Assembly: GCF_021343995.1 (NCBI RefSeq)
Contig: NZ_JAJTTE010000050.1
Location: 1 to 48,671, forward strand
DNA: 48,671 nucleotides
Source: Pseudonocardia terrae
Lineage (GTDB): Bacteria; Actinomycetota; Actinomycetes; Mycobacteriales; Pseudonocardiaceae
Direction: 5' to 3'
Part shown: one piece after another, positions 7,970-15,902 of the stretch
Layout: every line of letters begins with the position of its first letter
How positions within the stretch are numbered: position 1 is the stretch's first letter
Translations under genes and position numbers: made by a program
The notes under the pieces: generated by a model
The model's input: only the letters and a program-made list of their open reading frames with translations
Database searches by the model: none
What the model was told of the DNA's origin: nothing

Positions 7970-8478
7970 GAGGTCTGCGCCGCCCCCAGCACCGCGGTGT
8001 AGGCCGCGCAGCAGGCGGCGACGGAGCCGACCAGCCCGGCCCGTGCGATCGGGACGGTGCCCACCAGGCCGGCGGCCTCGCGCGCCGCGTCGGCCACGGC
8101 CTGGCGCACCGCGTTCAGGTCCGCGCCCGCCTGCGGGGCGGTCGGCGCCGCGGCCGGGGTGGGGGACGCGGTGGTGCCGGCGACCCGGGCGATCTCCTGC
8201 TCGAGCGTCGCGGCGTGGTCGGAGCGGGCCGAGCGGAGCGGGTCGAGCTGCCCGGTCAGCGACGGGTCGGCCGTGATCACGGCGGTGACCAGGGCGGCGT
8301 CCGACCGGGCCCGGGTGACCAGCGGGATCAGCGGGTCCGGGCCGTCGGAGGAGCCGGCGGCGCACCCGGCGAGCACCGGGGCGGCGAGTCCGAGGCCGCC
8401 CGCCGCCAGCCCCAGCGACAACGCCCGCCGGCGGGTCAGCGGCGGGGCTGCCGGGCGGGGCGGAGGGCCGGAGTGCAC
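7966..8478 (-). CDS. Tat-type lipoprotein, partner of the DUF4439 protein
   Basis: 170 residues. The N-terminus has a twin-arginine-like TRRRALSLG, a hydrophobic stretch and a lipobox VLAGC (cysteine at about 39), predicting Tat export and lipid anchoring. The mature part is helical and alanine-rich with a proline/threonine linker in the middle; helices such as HAATLEQEIARV recall a ferritin-like bundle, which is inference. GTG 8478 lies 8 nt after CAGGAT on the minus strand, consistent with a leaderless start. The ATGA overlap with the next gene argues for joint function. Confidence 0.8.
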   Translation of the reverse strand: MHSGPPPRPAAPPLTRRRALSLGLAAGGLGLAAPVLAGCAAGSSDGPDPLIPLVTRARSDAALVTAVITADPSLTGQLDPLRSARSDHAATLEQEIARVAGTTASPTPAAAPTAPQAGADLNAVRQAVADAAREAAGLVGTVPIARAGLVGSVAACCAAYTAVLGAAQTS

Positions 8479-8549
8479 AGCCCGGCATCCTGCCAGCCGC
8501 CGTTGCGACGGCGGGGCACGGGTCCGGCGGTCCCTCCGGCCGTCCGCGA

Positions 8550-8593
8550 TAGTCTGGACGGCCGTTGCGACCTGCCGAGCGCCCGCGAAGGAG
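8550..8593 (+). promoter_or_regulatory. Probable promoter -10 and Shine-Dalgarno of the rimP operon
   Basis: TAGTCT (8550-8555) has the actinobacterial TANNNT form and would start RNA near 8562, leaving a leader of about 35 nt that contains AAGGAG (8588-8593) just before ATG 8598. No clear -35 is seen. Unlike many genes here, this operon appears to have a leader with a standard ribosome binding site. Confidence 0.5.
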
Positions 8594-8597
8594 ATCC

Positions 8598-9161
8598 ATG
8601 CCGAGCCCCGCCCCCGATCAGCTCACCGGCACCCTGCGCGGTGTGCTGGAGCCCGTCGTCGCCGACGCCGGGTTCGAGATCGAGGACGTCGAGGTCCGGG
8701 CCGCCGGGCGCAAGCACACCGTGAAGGTGGTCGTCGACGTGCCCGAGGACGCCGAGGAGACCGGCGTGGGGCTCGACGCGATCGCCCGGCTGAGCCGCTC
8801 GGCCGCGACGGAGCTGGACCGGCACGAGCACCTGATCGCGGGCTCGTACACACTCGAGGTGACCTCCCCGGGCATCGACCGCCCGCTCACCCGGCCGCTG
8901 CACTGGCGGCGGGCGCACCTGCGCCTGGTCCGGGTGACGCTGGCCGGCGGCGAGACGATCGAGGTGCGCGCCGGGCGCGCGGGGCCGGAGTCGGTCACCG
9001 TGGTGGAGGCGGGCGCGAAGAAGCCGCACCCGCGGGAGCTGCGCTACGCCGACGTGACCCGGGCGGTGGTGCAGGTGGAGTTCAAGGCGCCGCCGAAGGC
9101 GGAGGTCGAGGCGCTCGACGGGGACGGCGGGGCGGACCCGGGGAACGAGGAGCAGGCATGA
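8598..9161 (+). CDS. rimP: Ribosome maturation factor RimP
   Basis: 187 residues. RimP assists 30S subunit maturation. The N-terminal domain with FEIEDVEVRAAGRKHTVKV and VDVP is followed by SYTLEVTSPGIDRPLT (about 94-110), the family signature, and a C-terminal SH3-like barrel. The last 15 residues are an acidic/glycine tail. AAGGAG precedes the ATG. The stop overlaps the nusA start (ATGA), placing it first in the rimP-nusA-ylxR-infB operon. Confidence 0.95.
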   Translation: MPSPAPDQLTGTLRGVLEPVVADAGFEIEDVEVRAAGRKHTVKVVVDVPEDAEETGVGLDAIARLSRSAATELDRHEHLIAGSYTLEVTSPGIDRPLTRPLHWRRAHLRLVRVTLAGGETIEVRAGRAGPESVTVVEAGAKKPHPRELRYADVTRAVVQVEFKAPPKAEVEALDGDGGADPGNEEQA

Positions 9162-10222
9162 ACGTCGACATCGCGGCGCTGCGGGCCATCGAGCGGGAGA
9201 AGGAGATCCCGTTCGACACGGTCATCGAGGCCATCGAGACCGCCCTGCTCACGGCGTACAAGCACACCGAGGGCCATCAGCCGCACGCGCGGATCGACAT
9301 CGACCGCAAGACCGGGCTGGTCCGGGTCATGGCGCACGAGGTCGGCGAGGACGGTGAGCCCGGCCCCGAGTGGGACGACACCCCGGAGGGCTTCGGCCGG
9401 ATCGCCGCGACCACCGCGCGGCAGGTCATCGTCCAGCGGCTGCGCGACGCCGAGCACGAGCGCACCTACGGCGAGTTCGCCGCCCAGGAGGGCGAGATCG
9501 TCTCCGGGGTGATCCAGCGCGACGCCCGCGCGAACGCCCGCGGCGTGGTCGTGGTCTCCCTGGGCCAGATCGAGGGTGTGCTGCCCCCGACCGAGCAGGT
9601 GCCGGGGGAGAGCTACGAGCACGGCGACCGGATCCGCTGCTACGTCGTGGGCGTCAGCCGGGGAATGCGCGGCACGCAGATCACGTTGAGCCGCACGCAC
9701 CCCAACCTCGTGCGCAAACTGTTCGCGCTGGAGGTCCCGGAGCTCGTCGACGGGTCGGTGGAGATCGTCGCCGTCGCCCGCGAGGCCGGGCACCGGTCGA
9801 AGATCGCGGTGCGGTCCAAGGTCTCCGGGGTCAACCCGAAGGGCGCCTGCATCGGCCCGATGGGCCAGCGGGTGCGCAACGTCATGAGCGAGCTGCACGA
9901 CGAGAAGATCGACATCATCGACTGGTCGGAGGATCCGGCGACGTTCGTCGGCAACGCGCTCTCGCCGTCGAAGGTGGTGTCGGTCACGGTGGTCGACGCG
10001 CGGACCCGGACCGCCCGGGTGGTCGTGCCGGACTTCCAGCTGTCCCTCGCCATCGGCAAGGAAGGGCAGAACGCCCGGCTCGCAGCCCGTCTGACCGGCT
10101 GGCGGATCGACATCCGCAGCGACGCGGACCCCCGCGCGCGGGCCGGTCGGACAGAGCTCGACGCGACCCCGGAGGACGAGTCCCCCGTGGCGCGCACCTC
10201 GGGGACGGAGTCGGTCGGCTGA
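9158..10222 (+). CDS. nusA: Transcription termination/antitermination factor NusA
   Basis: 354 residues, the short actinobacterial form without the acidic C-terminal repeats of E. coli. Order: N-terminal RNA-polymerase-binding domain (1-120), S1 domain (about 125-200, GEIVSGVIQRDARAN), KH1 around GACIGPMGQRVRNVM (about 230-245) and KH2 around LAIGKEGQNARLAARLTGW (about 292-310). It controls pausing, termination and antitermination and couples to translation. Translation is coupled to rimP by the ATGA overlap. Confidence 0.96.
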   Translation: MNVDIAALRAIEREKEIPFDTVIEAIETALLTAYKHTEGHQPHARIDIDRKTGLVRVMAHEVGEDGEPGPEWDDTPEGFGRIAATTARQVIVQRLRDAEHERTYGEFAAQEGEIVSGVIQRDARANARGVVVVSLGQIEGVLPPTEQVPGESYEHGDRIRCYVVGVSRGMRGTQITLSRTHPNLVRKLFALEVPELVDGSVEIVAVAREAGHRSKIAVRSKVSGVNPKGACIGPMGQRVRNVMSELHDEKIDIIDWSEDPATFVGNALSPSKVVSVTVVDARTRTARVVVPDFQLSLAIGKEGQNARLAARLTGWRIDIRSDADPRARAGRTELDATPEDESPVARTSGTESVG

Positions 10223-10608
10223 AGGAGGACGCGCTACACTCGACCACGGCCCGCAACCGGGCGCAGGGACCCGTCCGCACCTGTGTCGGGTGTCGCACCC
10301 GGGAGCAGGCCACCGGTCTGTTGCGCGTCGTCGCGGTGGACGGGGCCTTGGTCCCGGACCCCCGCCGGCGCCTCCCCGGCCGGGGTGCCTGGGTGCACCC
10401 CGCCGCGGGATGTCTCGACCGGGCCGAGCGCCGATCGGCGTTCCCGCGGGCACTGCGTGTCCCGGGCCCGCTCTCGGTGGCCGCGGTCAGGTCGTACCTC
10501 GACGGGACCCGCGCCGCTCCGGCGGCGGATTCCGGTGGGGTGCAACAGGAGGGGATCGGGACAGTCCCGGTTCCGTCATTCACGGAAAGCAAGGTCGACC
10601 CGTCATGA
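10219..10608 (+). CDS. ylxR: YlxR family (DUF448) RNA-binding protein, with non-canonical start
   Basis: The YlxR signature RTCVGCR (from about 10276) and GRGAWVHP (about 10381-10404) identify a DUF448 protein, usually found between nusA and infB. No in-frame ATG, GTG or TTG exists between the nusA region and the signature. The first TTG, at 10321, would remove it. The best candidate is CTG 10219, which overlaps the nusA stop (CTGA) and has GGAG 8 nt upstream, giving about 129 residues. A sequencing error is the alternative. The C-terminal 25 residues are disordered in character. Confidence 0.8.
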   Translation: MKEDALHSTTARNRAQGPVRTCVGCRTREQATGLLRVVAVDGALVPDPRRRLPGRGAWVHPAAGCLDRAERRSAFPRALRVPGPLSVAAVRSYLDGTRAAPAADSGGVQQEGIGTVPVPSFTESKVDPS

Positions 10609-10705
10609 GCCAGTCGTGAAGATCGCACCATGAACGTGCATCGACTCTAGGTTCGAGGTCGAGCGGACACCTGCCGCCCGGCCTCTCTACAGCAAGAGGA
10701 GAGCA

Positions 10706-13700
10706 GTGGCAGGCAAGGCCCGTGTGCACGAGCTCGCGAAGGAGCTCGGTATCTCCAGCAAGCAGGTTCTGAGCAAGCTTGCTGATCTCGGGGAGTACGT
10801 GAAGTCCCCGTCCTCCACCGTCGAGGCCCCCGTCGCGCGCAAGCTGCGCGACTCCATGGCCGGCAACGGTGGCGGCCCCCGTCGTGGGGTCCCCGGTGGC
10901 GGCGGTGGCCGCCCCCGTCCCGGTCAGTCCTCGGGTGCGCCCGCCCCGGGTTCCCGTCCGCGCCCCGCGGCGCCGGCGGGCCCGTCCGGCGGTGCGACGC
11001 CCGGTTCAGCGCCGGGGTCGACCGGTGCGACCCCCGGCCCGTCGCGCTCCGGCGCGCCCACTCCCGGTCCGGGCCCGCGGCCCGGTCCTCGTCCCGGCCC
11101 GCGCCCGGAGGCGCCGGCCGCGTCCGCGTCGGCGCCCGCTCCCGAGCGCCCGGCGGAGCAGCCCCCCGCGGAGCAGCGCCCGTCGGAGCAGCGTTCCGAG
11201 CAGCGTCCGGCCCAGCCCGGCCCGCGTCCGGGTCCGCGTCCCGGCCCCCAGCAGCGGCCCGCCCCGCAGGGTGGTCAGCAGGGCGATCAGGGCGGTCAGG
11301 GCGGTGGCCAGCAGGCCCCGCAGACCGGCGGCCCCCGTCCGGGTCCGCGTCCGGACGCCCCGCGGCAGCAGCCCGCGGCGGCGTCGGGCGGTTCCGGTGC
11401 CGGCACCGTGCCCCCGCGCGCGCCGAAGCCCGGCCCGCGGCAGCCGCGCGTCGGCAACAACCCGTTCGGCGTCGGCTCCGGCGCCCCGCCGCGTCCGGCC
11501 GCTCCGCGTCCGGGCCCGCCGCCCCAGCAGGGTGGCGAGGGTCGGCAGGGTGGCGGCGGCCGCGAGGGCGGCGCCCCGCGTCCCGGCCCCGGTGCCGGTG
11601 GCCCGCGGCCCCCGCAGCGTTCCGGTGAGGCCGGTCGCGGCGGCTCACGGCCGAGCCCGGGCAACATGCCCCCGCGTCCGAACCCCGGCATGATGCCGGC
11701 CCGCCCGGCCGGTGGGCGTCCCGCGCCCGGTGGTCGTGGTGGCCCCGGTGGTCGTGGTGGCCCCGGTGGCCGTCCCGGCGGTCCCGGTGGTCGTCCCGGC
11801 GGCGGTGGCGGCGGTTTCCGTCCCGGTGGCGGTGGCCCCGGCGGCGGTGGCGGCGGTGCCCCGGCGGGCGGCGGCTTCCGCGGTCGTCCCGGTGGCGGCG
11901 GCGGTCGTGGCCGCGGCGGTACCGCGGGTGCCTTCGGGCGTCCCGGCGGTCCGGCGCGCAAGGGCCGCAAGTCGAAGCGGCAGAAGCGCCAGGAGTTCGA
12001 CTCGATGCAGGCGCCGTCGGTCGGCGGCGTCCGCCTGCCCAAGGGCAGCGGCGAGACGATCCGGCTGCCGCGCGGCGCGTCGCTCACCGACTTCGCCGAG
12101 AAGATCAACGCCAACCCGGCGTCGCTGGTCCAGGTGCTGTTCCACCTGGGCGAGATGGTGACGGCCACGGCGTCGGTCGCCGACGAGGTGCTCGAGCTCC
12201 TCGGCAACGAGATGAACTACAACGTCCAGGTCGTCAGCCCGGAGGAGGAGGACCGCGAGCTGCTCGACAGCTTCGACATCTCCTTCGGCGACGAGGGCGA
12301 CGAGGAGGACTGGGCCGTCCGGCCGCCGGTCGTGACCATCATGGGTCACGTCGACCACGGTAAGACGCGCCTGCTCGACACGATCCGGAAGGCGAACGTC
12401 CGCGAGGGCGAGGCCGGCGGCATCACCCAGCACATCGGCGCCTACCAGGTGCAGACGGAGCTGGAGGGCATCGAGCGTCCGATCACCTTCATCGACACCC
12501 CGGGTCACGAGGCGTTCACCGCCATGCGTGCCCGCGGGGCGAAGTCCACGGACATCGCGGTGATCGTGGTTGCGGCGGACGACGGCGTCATGCCCCAGAC
12601 GGTCGAGGCGATCAACCACGCCCAGGCGGCCGACGTGCCGATCGTGGTCGCGGTGAACAAGATCGACGTCGAGGGCGCCAACCCGTCGAAGATCCGCCAG
12701 CAGCTGACCGAGTACAACCTGGTCGCGGAGGAGTACGGCGGCGACACGATGTTCGTCGACATCTCCGCGAAGCAGGGGACGAACATCGACCAGCTGCTCG
12801 AGGCGATCCTGCTGACCGCGGACGCGGCGCTGGACCTGCGGGCCAACCCGAACATGGAGGCCCAGGGCGTCACGATCGAGGGTCACCTCGACCGCGGCCG
12901 TGGTCCGGTGGCGACCGTCCTGGTCCAGCGCGGCACGCTCCGCGTCGGCGACTCGCTCGTCGCGGGCGACGCCTCCGGGCGCGTCCGGCGGATGGTCGAC
13001 GAGCACGGCGAGGACGTCACCGAGGCGCTCCCGTCGCGTCCGGTGCAGGTCATCGGCCTGACGTCGGTCCCGGGTGCGGGCGACACGTTCCTCGTCGTCG
13101 ACGAGGACCGGGTGGCCCGGCAGATCGCGGACCGCCGGCGGGCGCGCGAGCGCAACGCCGAGCTGGCCAGCCGCCGCAAGCGCGTGTCGCTCGAGGACCT
13201 CGACGCCGCGCTGAAGGAGACCAGCACCCTCAACCTGATCATCAAGGGTGACAACTCGGGTACCGTCGAGGCCCTCGAGGACGCCCTGATGAAGCTGGAC
13301 GTGGGTGAGGACGTCGACCTGCGGGTGATCCACCGCGGCGTCGGTGGCATCACCGAGGGCGACATCAACCTCGCGATCGCGGACAACGTCATCGTCATGG
13401 GCTTCAACGTCCGTGCCGAGGGCAAGGCCACGGAGCTGGCCAACCGCGAGGGCGTGGAGATCCGCTACTACTCGGTGATCTACCAGGCGATCGAGGAGAT
13501 CGAGCAGGCTCTCAAGGGCATGCTCAAGCCGGAGTACGAAGAGGTCGAGCTGGGTCGCGCGGAGGTCCGCGAGGTCTTCAAGTCCTCCAAGTTCGGCACG
13601 ATCGCCGGCTGCCTCGTGATGAACGGCGAGATCCGCCGCAACGCCCGCGGGCGCCTGCTGCGCGACTCGGTGGTCATCGCGGAGAACCTGCCGATCAGCT

Positions 13701-13837
13701 CGCTGCGCCGCTTCAAGGACGACGTGGTCGAGGTCCGCGAGGGCTTCGAGTGCGGTCTGACCCTGGGCACGTACAGCGACATCAAGGTCGACGACGTCAT
13801 CGAGACGTTCGAGATGCGGGAGAAGCCCCGGGCCTAG
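10706..13837 (+). CDS. infB: Translation initiation factor IF-2
   Basis: 1043 residues, longer than most because residues about 55-430 are a low-complexity Pro/Gly/Arg-rich region. Order: N-terminal IF2-N fold (ELAKELGISSKQVLSKL, residues 8-24), disordered region, second IF2-N (about 450-510), then the GTPase with G1 GHVDHGKT (547-554), G3 DTPGHE, G4 NKID, and domains II-IV to the C-terminus. It brings fMet-tRNA to the 30S subunit. GTG 10706 follows AAGAGGAG (10694-10701). A 97-bp gap after ylxR contains TAGGTT (10648-10653), a possible internal promoter. Confidence 0.96.
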   Translation: MAGKARVHELAKELGISSKQVLSKLADLGEYVKSPSSTVEAPVARKLRDSMAGNGGGPRRGVPGGGGGRPRPGQSSGAPAPGSRPRPAAPAGPSGGATPGSAPGSTGATPGPSRSGAPTPGPGPRPGPRPGPRPEAPAASASAPAPERPAEQPPAEQRPSEQRSEQRPAQPGPRPGPRPGPQQRPAPQGGQQGDQGGQGGGQQAPQTGGPRPGPRPDAPRQQPAAASGGSGAGTVPPRAPKPGPRQPRVGNNPFGVGSGAPPRPAAPRPGPPPQQGGEGRQGGGGREGGAPRPGPGAGGPRPPQRSGEAGRGGSRPSPGNMPPRPNPGMMPARPAGGRPAPGGRGGPGGRGGPGGRPGGPGGRPGGGGGGFRPGGGGPGGGGGGAPAGGGFRGRPGGGGGRGRGGTAGAFGRPGGPARKGRKSKRQKRQEFDSMQAPSVGGVRLPKGSGETIRLPRGASLTDFAEKINANPASLVQVLFHLGEMVTATASVADEVLELLGNEMNYNVQVVSPEEEDRELLDSFDISFGDEGDEEDWAVRPPVVTIMGHVDHGKTRLLDTIRKANVREGEAGGITQHIGAYQVQTELEGIERPITFIDTPGHEAFTAMRARGAKSTDIAVIVVAADDGVMPQTVEAINHAQAADVPIVVAVNKIDVEGANPSKIRQQLTEYNLVAEEYGGDTMFVDISAKQGTNIDQLLEAILLTADAALDLRANPNMEAQGVTIEGHLDRGRGPVATVLVQRGTLRVGDSLVAGDASGRVRRMVDEHGEDVTEALPSRPVQVIGLTSVPGAGDTFLVVDEDRVARQIADRRRARERNAELASRRKRVSLEDLDAALKETSTLNLIIKGDNSGTVEALEDALMKLDVGEDVDLRVIHRGVGGITEGDINLAIADNVIVMGFNVRAEGKATELANREGVEIRYYSVIYQAIEEIEQALKGMLKPEYEEVELGRAEVREVFKSSKFGTIAGCLVMNGEIRRNARGRLLRDSVVIAENLPISSLRRFKDDVVEVREGFECGLTLGTYSDIKVDDVIETFEMREKPRA

Positions 13838-13848
13838 CGGCCCTGGTC

Positions 13849-13883
13849 GTCGGGGGCGGCGCGCTCTGCGTGCCGTCCCCGAC
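13849..13883 (+). terminator. Hairpin after infB
   Basis: Twelve-base arms (13849-13860 and 13872-13883) pair with one mismatch around an 11-nt loop, starting 11 bases after the infB stop. No U-run follows, as is usual in high-GC Actinobacteria. It probably terminates or attenuates the rimP-infB transcript. Confidence 0.6.
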
Positions 13884-13905
13884 TCCCCGGAACGACCACT
13901 CTCCG

Positions 13906-13922
13906 GAAAGACGCTGTCTTTC
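13906..13922 (+). promoter_or_regulatory. Hairpin immediately before the DUF503 start
   Basis: GAAAGAC-GCT-GTCTTTC is a perfect 7-bp stem with a 3-nt loop ending 4 bases before ATG 13927. No Shine-Dalgarno sequence is visible there. It could limit ribosome access or be a processing site. Confidence 0.4.
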
Positions 13923-13926
13923 GAGC

Positions 13927-14220
13927 ATGTACGTGGGAGCACTGGAGCTGGACGTCCTGCTCGGGGACGTCCACTCGCTCAAGCAGAAGCGCTCCGCCGT
14001 CCGGCCCGTCGTGGCCGAGCTGCGGCGGCGCTTCGCGGTGTCCGCCGCCGAGGCCGGGCACCTGAACCTGCACCGCCGTGCCCTGATCGGGGTGTCCTGC
14101 GTCGCCGCGGACCCCGGTCACGTCACCGAGGTGCTGGACTCCTGCGAGCGGCTCGTCGCCGCCCGCCCGGAGCTGGAACTGCTGTCCGCCCGGCACCGGA
14201 TGCTGGGACCGGAGGATTGA
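13927..14220 (+). CDS. DUF503 family protein (YlxP-like)
   Basis: 97 residues, full length for DUF503. The signature MYVGALELDVLLGDVHSLKQ, then KRSAVRPVV (residues 1-29), is clear, as is the ferredoxin-like alternation of strands and helices. The gene sits between infB and rbfA, its usual place in Actinobacteria and Firmicutes (ylxP). The family is associated with translation by position; its biochemical role is not settled. An unusual hairpin sits right before its ATG. Confidence 0.92.
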   Translation: MYVGALELDVLLGDVHSLKQKRSAVRPVVAELRRRFAVSAAEAGHLNLHRRALIGVSCVAADPGHVTEVLDSCERLVAARPELELLSARHRMLGPED

Positions 14221-14289
14221 ACGGCGCGTGCGCGGTGATCCGTCGATCGTCGACGGTCGCCGCGCACGACCCGCAGGGAGGAGCGCGTC

Positions 14290-14763
14290 ATGGTGGACCA
14301 GGCCCGCGCCCGACGGCTGGCGAAGCGGATCTCGCAGATCGTCGCTGGCGCGCTGGAGCACGAGGTGAAGGACCCCCGCCTGGCGATGGTGACCATCACC
14401 GACACCCGGGTCACCGGGGACCTGCGCGAGGCCACCGTGTACTACACGGTGCTCGGCCGCACGGTCGACGAGGCGCCCGACACCGCGGGGGCCGCCGCCG
14501 CGCTCGACAGCGCCAAGGGCGTGCTGCGGACGATGGTGGGCCGGCAGACCGGCATCCGCCACACCCCGAGCCTGGCCTTCGTCGCCGACGAGGTCCCGGA
14601 CGAGGCCCGCCGGATGGAGGAGCTGCTGGCCCGGACCCGCGAGTCCGACGCGGAGGTCGCGCGGCTGGCCGCCGGTGCCCGGCACGCCGGCGACAGCGAC
14701 CCCTACCGGGCGCCGCGTGAGCAGGAGGACCTCTCCGACTCCGCCCTGGCCGGGGAGGAGTGA
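14290..14763 (+). CDS. rbfA: 30S ribosome-binding factor RbfA
   Basis: 157 residues. RbfA binds the 30S subunit and helps process the 16S rRNA 5' end. The KH-like domain is visible as RLAKRISQIVAGALEHEVKD, then LAMVTITDTRVTGDLREATVYYTVLG (about 5-60) and LRTMVGRQTGIRHTPSLAF (about 78-96). A 45-residue acidic extension follows. The start has GGGAGGAGCG just upstream. The next gene begins 7 bp after the stop, so they are likely one transcript. Confidence 0.95.
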   Translation: MVDQARARRLAKRISQIVAGALEHEVKDPRLAMVTITDTRVTGDLREATVYYTVLGRTVDEAPDTAGAAAALDSAKGVLRTMVGRQTGIRHTPSLAFVADEVPDEARRMEELLARTRESDAEVARLAAGARHAGDSDPYRAPREQEDLSDSALAGEE

Positions 14764-14770
14764 GGGACCG

Positions 14771-15838
14771 GTGACCGCGCAACCCCGGTTCGCGGCCTTG
14801 GGCCCGGACGACCGGGACGACACCGACGCCGCGATCGACCGCGCGGTCACCCGGGCGGTGGGCGACGCCGCCGCCGTCCTGCGCGACGCGGAGCAGGTCG
14901 TCGTCCTGGGCCACGTGTCGCCCGACGCGGACTGCCTCGGCAGCGCCCTCGCGCTGGGGCTGGCGCTGCACCGGCGCGGGAAGTCCGTGCAGGTGTCCTT
15001 CGGCGTGCGGGGCGGCGACGAGCCCGCACCCGAGTCCCTGCGCGCGCTCGACAGTGCGGGCCTGCTGGTCCCGGCCTCGGCCGTGCCGGAGGCCCCGGAG
15101 GTCCTGGTCGCCTGCGACACCGCCGACCTGCACCGCCTCGGCGTGCTCGCCGGGCGGGTCGAGGCCGCGGGCCGGTCGATCCTCGTCGACCACCACGCGT
15201 CGAACCCCGGCTTCGGCACCGTCCGGGTGCTCGACCCCCGCGCCGAGGCGACCGTGATGCTCGTCCGGCGCATCCTCGCCGAGCTCGGCACGCCGCTCGA
15301 CCCCGAGATCGGCCGCTGCCTCTACGCGGGGCTGGCCACCGACACCGTCGGCTTCCGCATCGGCGGGCCGGGGCCGCACCGGCTGGCCGCCGAGCTGGTC
15401 GAGGCGGGGGTCGAGGTCGAGCCGTTGATGCGCGGGCTCGTCGACTCGCACCCCTTCGCCTGGCTCGGCGCCCTCGGCGGGATCCTCGCGACGGCCGAGC
15501 TGGAGACCGGCGTGCCCGCGGGCCGCGCCACGGTGCACGCCACCGTGCCGCTCGACGTCGTCCGGCGCTTCCGGCCCGAGGAGGTCGAGAGCGTGGTCGA
15601 CCACGTCCGGACCGCCGTCGAGGCCGAGGTCACCGTGGTGCTCAAGCAGGTCGACCGGACCCGCTGGACCGTCTCGCTGCGCTCACGCGGTGCGGTCGAC
15701 GTCGCGGCGGTGGCCGTCGAGCTCGGCGGCGGTGGGCATCCGCGGGCCGCCGGGTTCACCATCGACGGCACGCGGGACGAGGTCCTCGGGACGATCCGGA
15801 CGGCGCTCGCCACCCGGGGACGATCAGGGCGCAGCTGA
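14771..15838 (+). CDS. DHH/DHHA1 phosphoesterase (NrnA-like nanoRNase / pAp phosphatase)
   Basis: 355 residues. The family degrades very short RNAs, and some members also act on pAp or cyclic dinucleotides. Motifs: VLGHVSPDADCLGSALAL (about 43-60, metal-binding aspartates), Asp140-His141-His142 in LVDHHASN, and a C-terminal DHHA1 domain with ELGGGGHPRAAGF. It follows rbfA by 7 bp, the common actinobacterial arrangement. GTG 14771 is the first start after the rbfA stop. NrnA-like activity is by family; substrate choice between oligoribonucleotides and cyclic di-AMP products is not resolved. Confidence 0.9.
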   Translation: MTAQPRFAALGPDDRDDTDAAIDRAVTRAVGDAAAVLRDAEQVVVLGHVSPDADCLGSALALGLALHRRGKSVQVSFGVRGGDEPAPESLRALDSAGLLVPASAVPEAPEVLVACDTADLHRLGVLAGRVEAAGRSILVDHHASNPGFGTVRVLDPRAEATVMLVRRILAELGTPLDPEIGRCLYAGLATDTVGFRIGGPGPHRLAAELVEAGVEVEPLMRGLVDSHPFAWLGALGGILATAELETGVPAGRATVHATVPLDVVRRFRPEEVESVVDHVRTAVEAEVTVVLKQVDRTRWTVSLRSRGAVDVAAVAVELGGGGHPRAAGFTIDGTRDEVLGTIRTALATRGRSGRS

Positions 15839-15902
15839 CCCGCGATGTTCACCTCGTTCTCAGGGAGGGGTGCGTACCCTCGGCCCCGACGAGGAGGACG
15901 AC

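Noticed and set aside
7966..8478. Longer minus-strand frame starting at 8599 joining the lipoprotein region
   Set aside because: That frame is out of register with the lipobox protein and is Arg/Gly-rich shadow sequence; the Tat motif and VLAGC support the 8478 start.
11645..13942. A 765-residue open frame antisense to infB
   Set aside because: In very GC-rich DNA stops are rare in all frames. Its composition is that of a shadow frame (Arg, Val, Asp, Leu rich), with no domain, and infB on the other strand is unambiguous.
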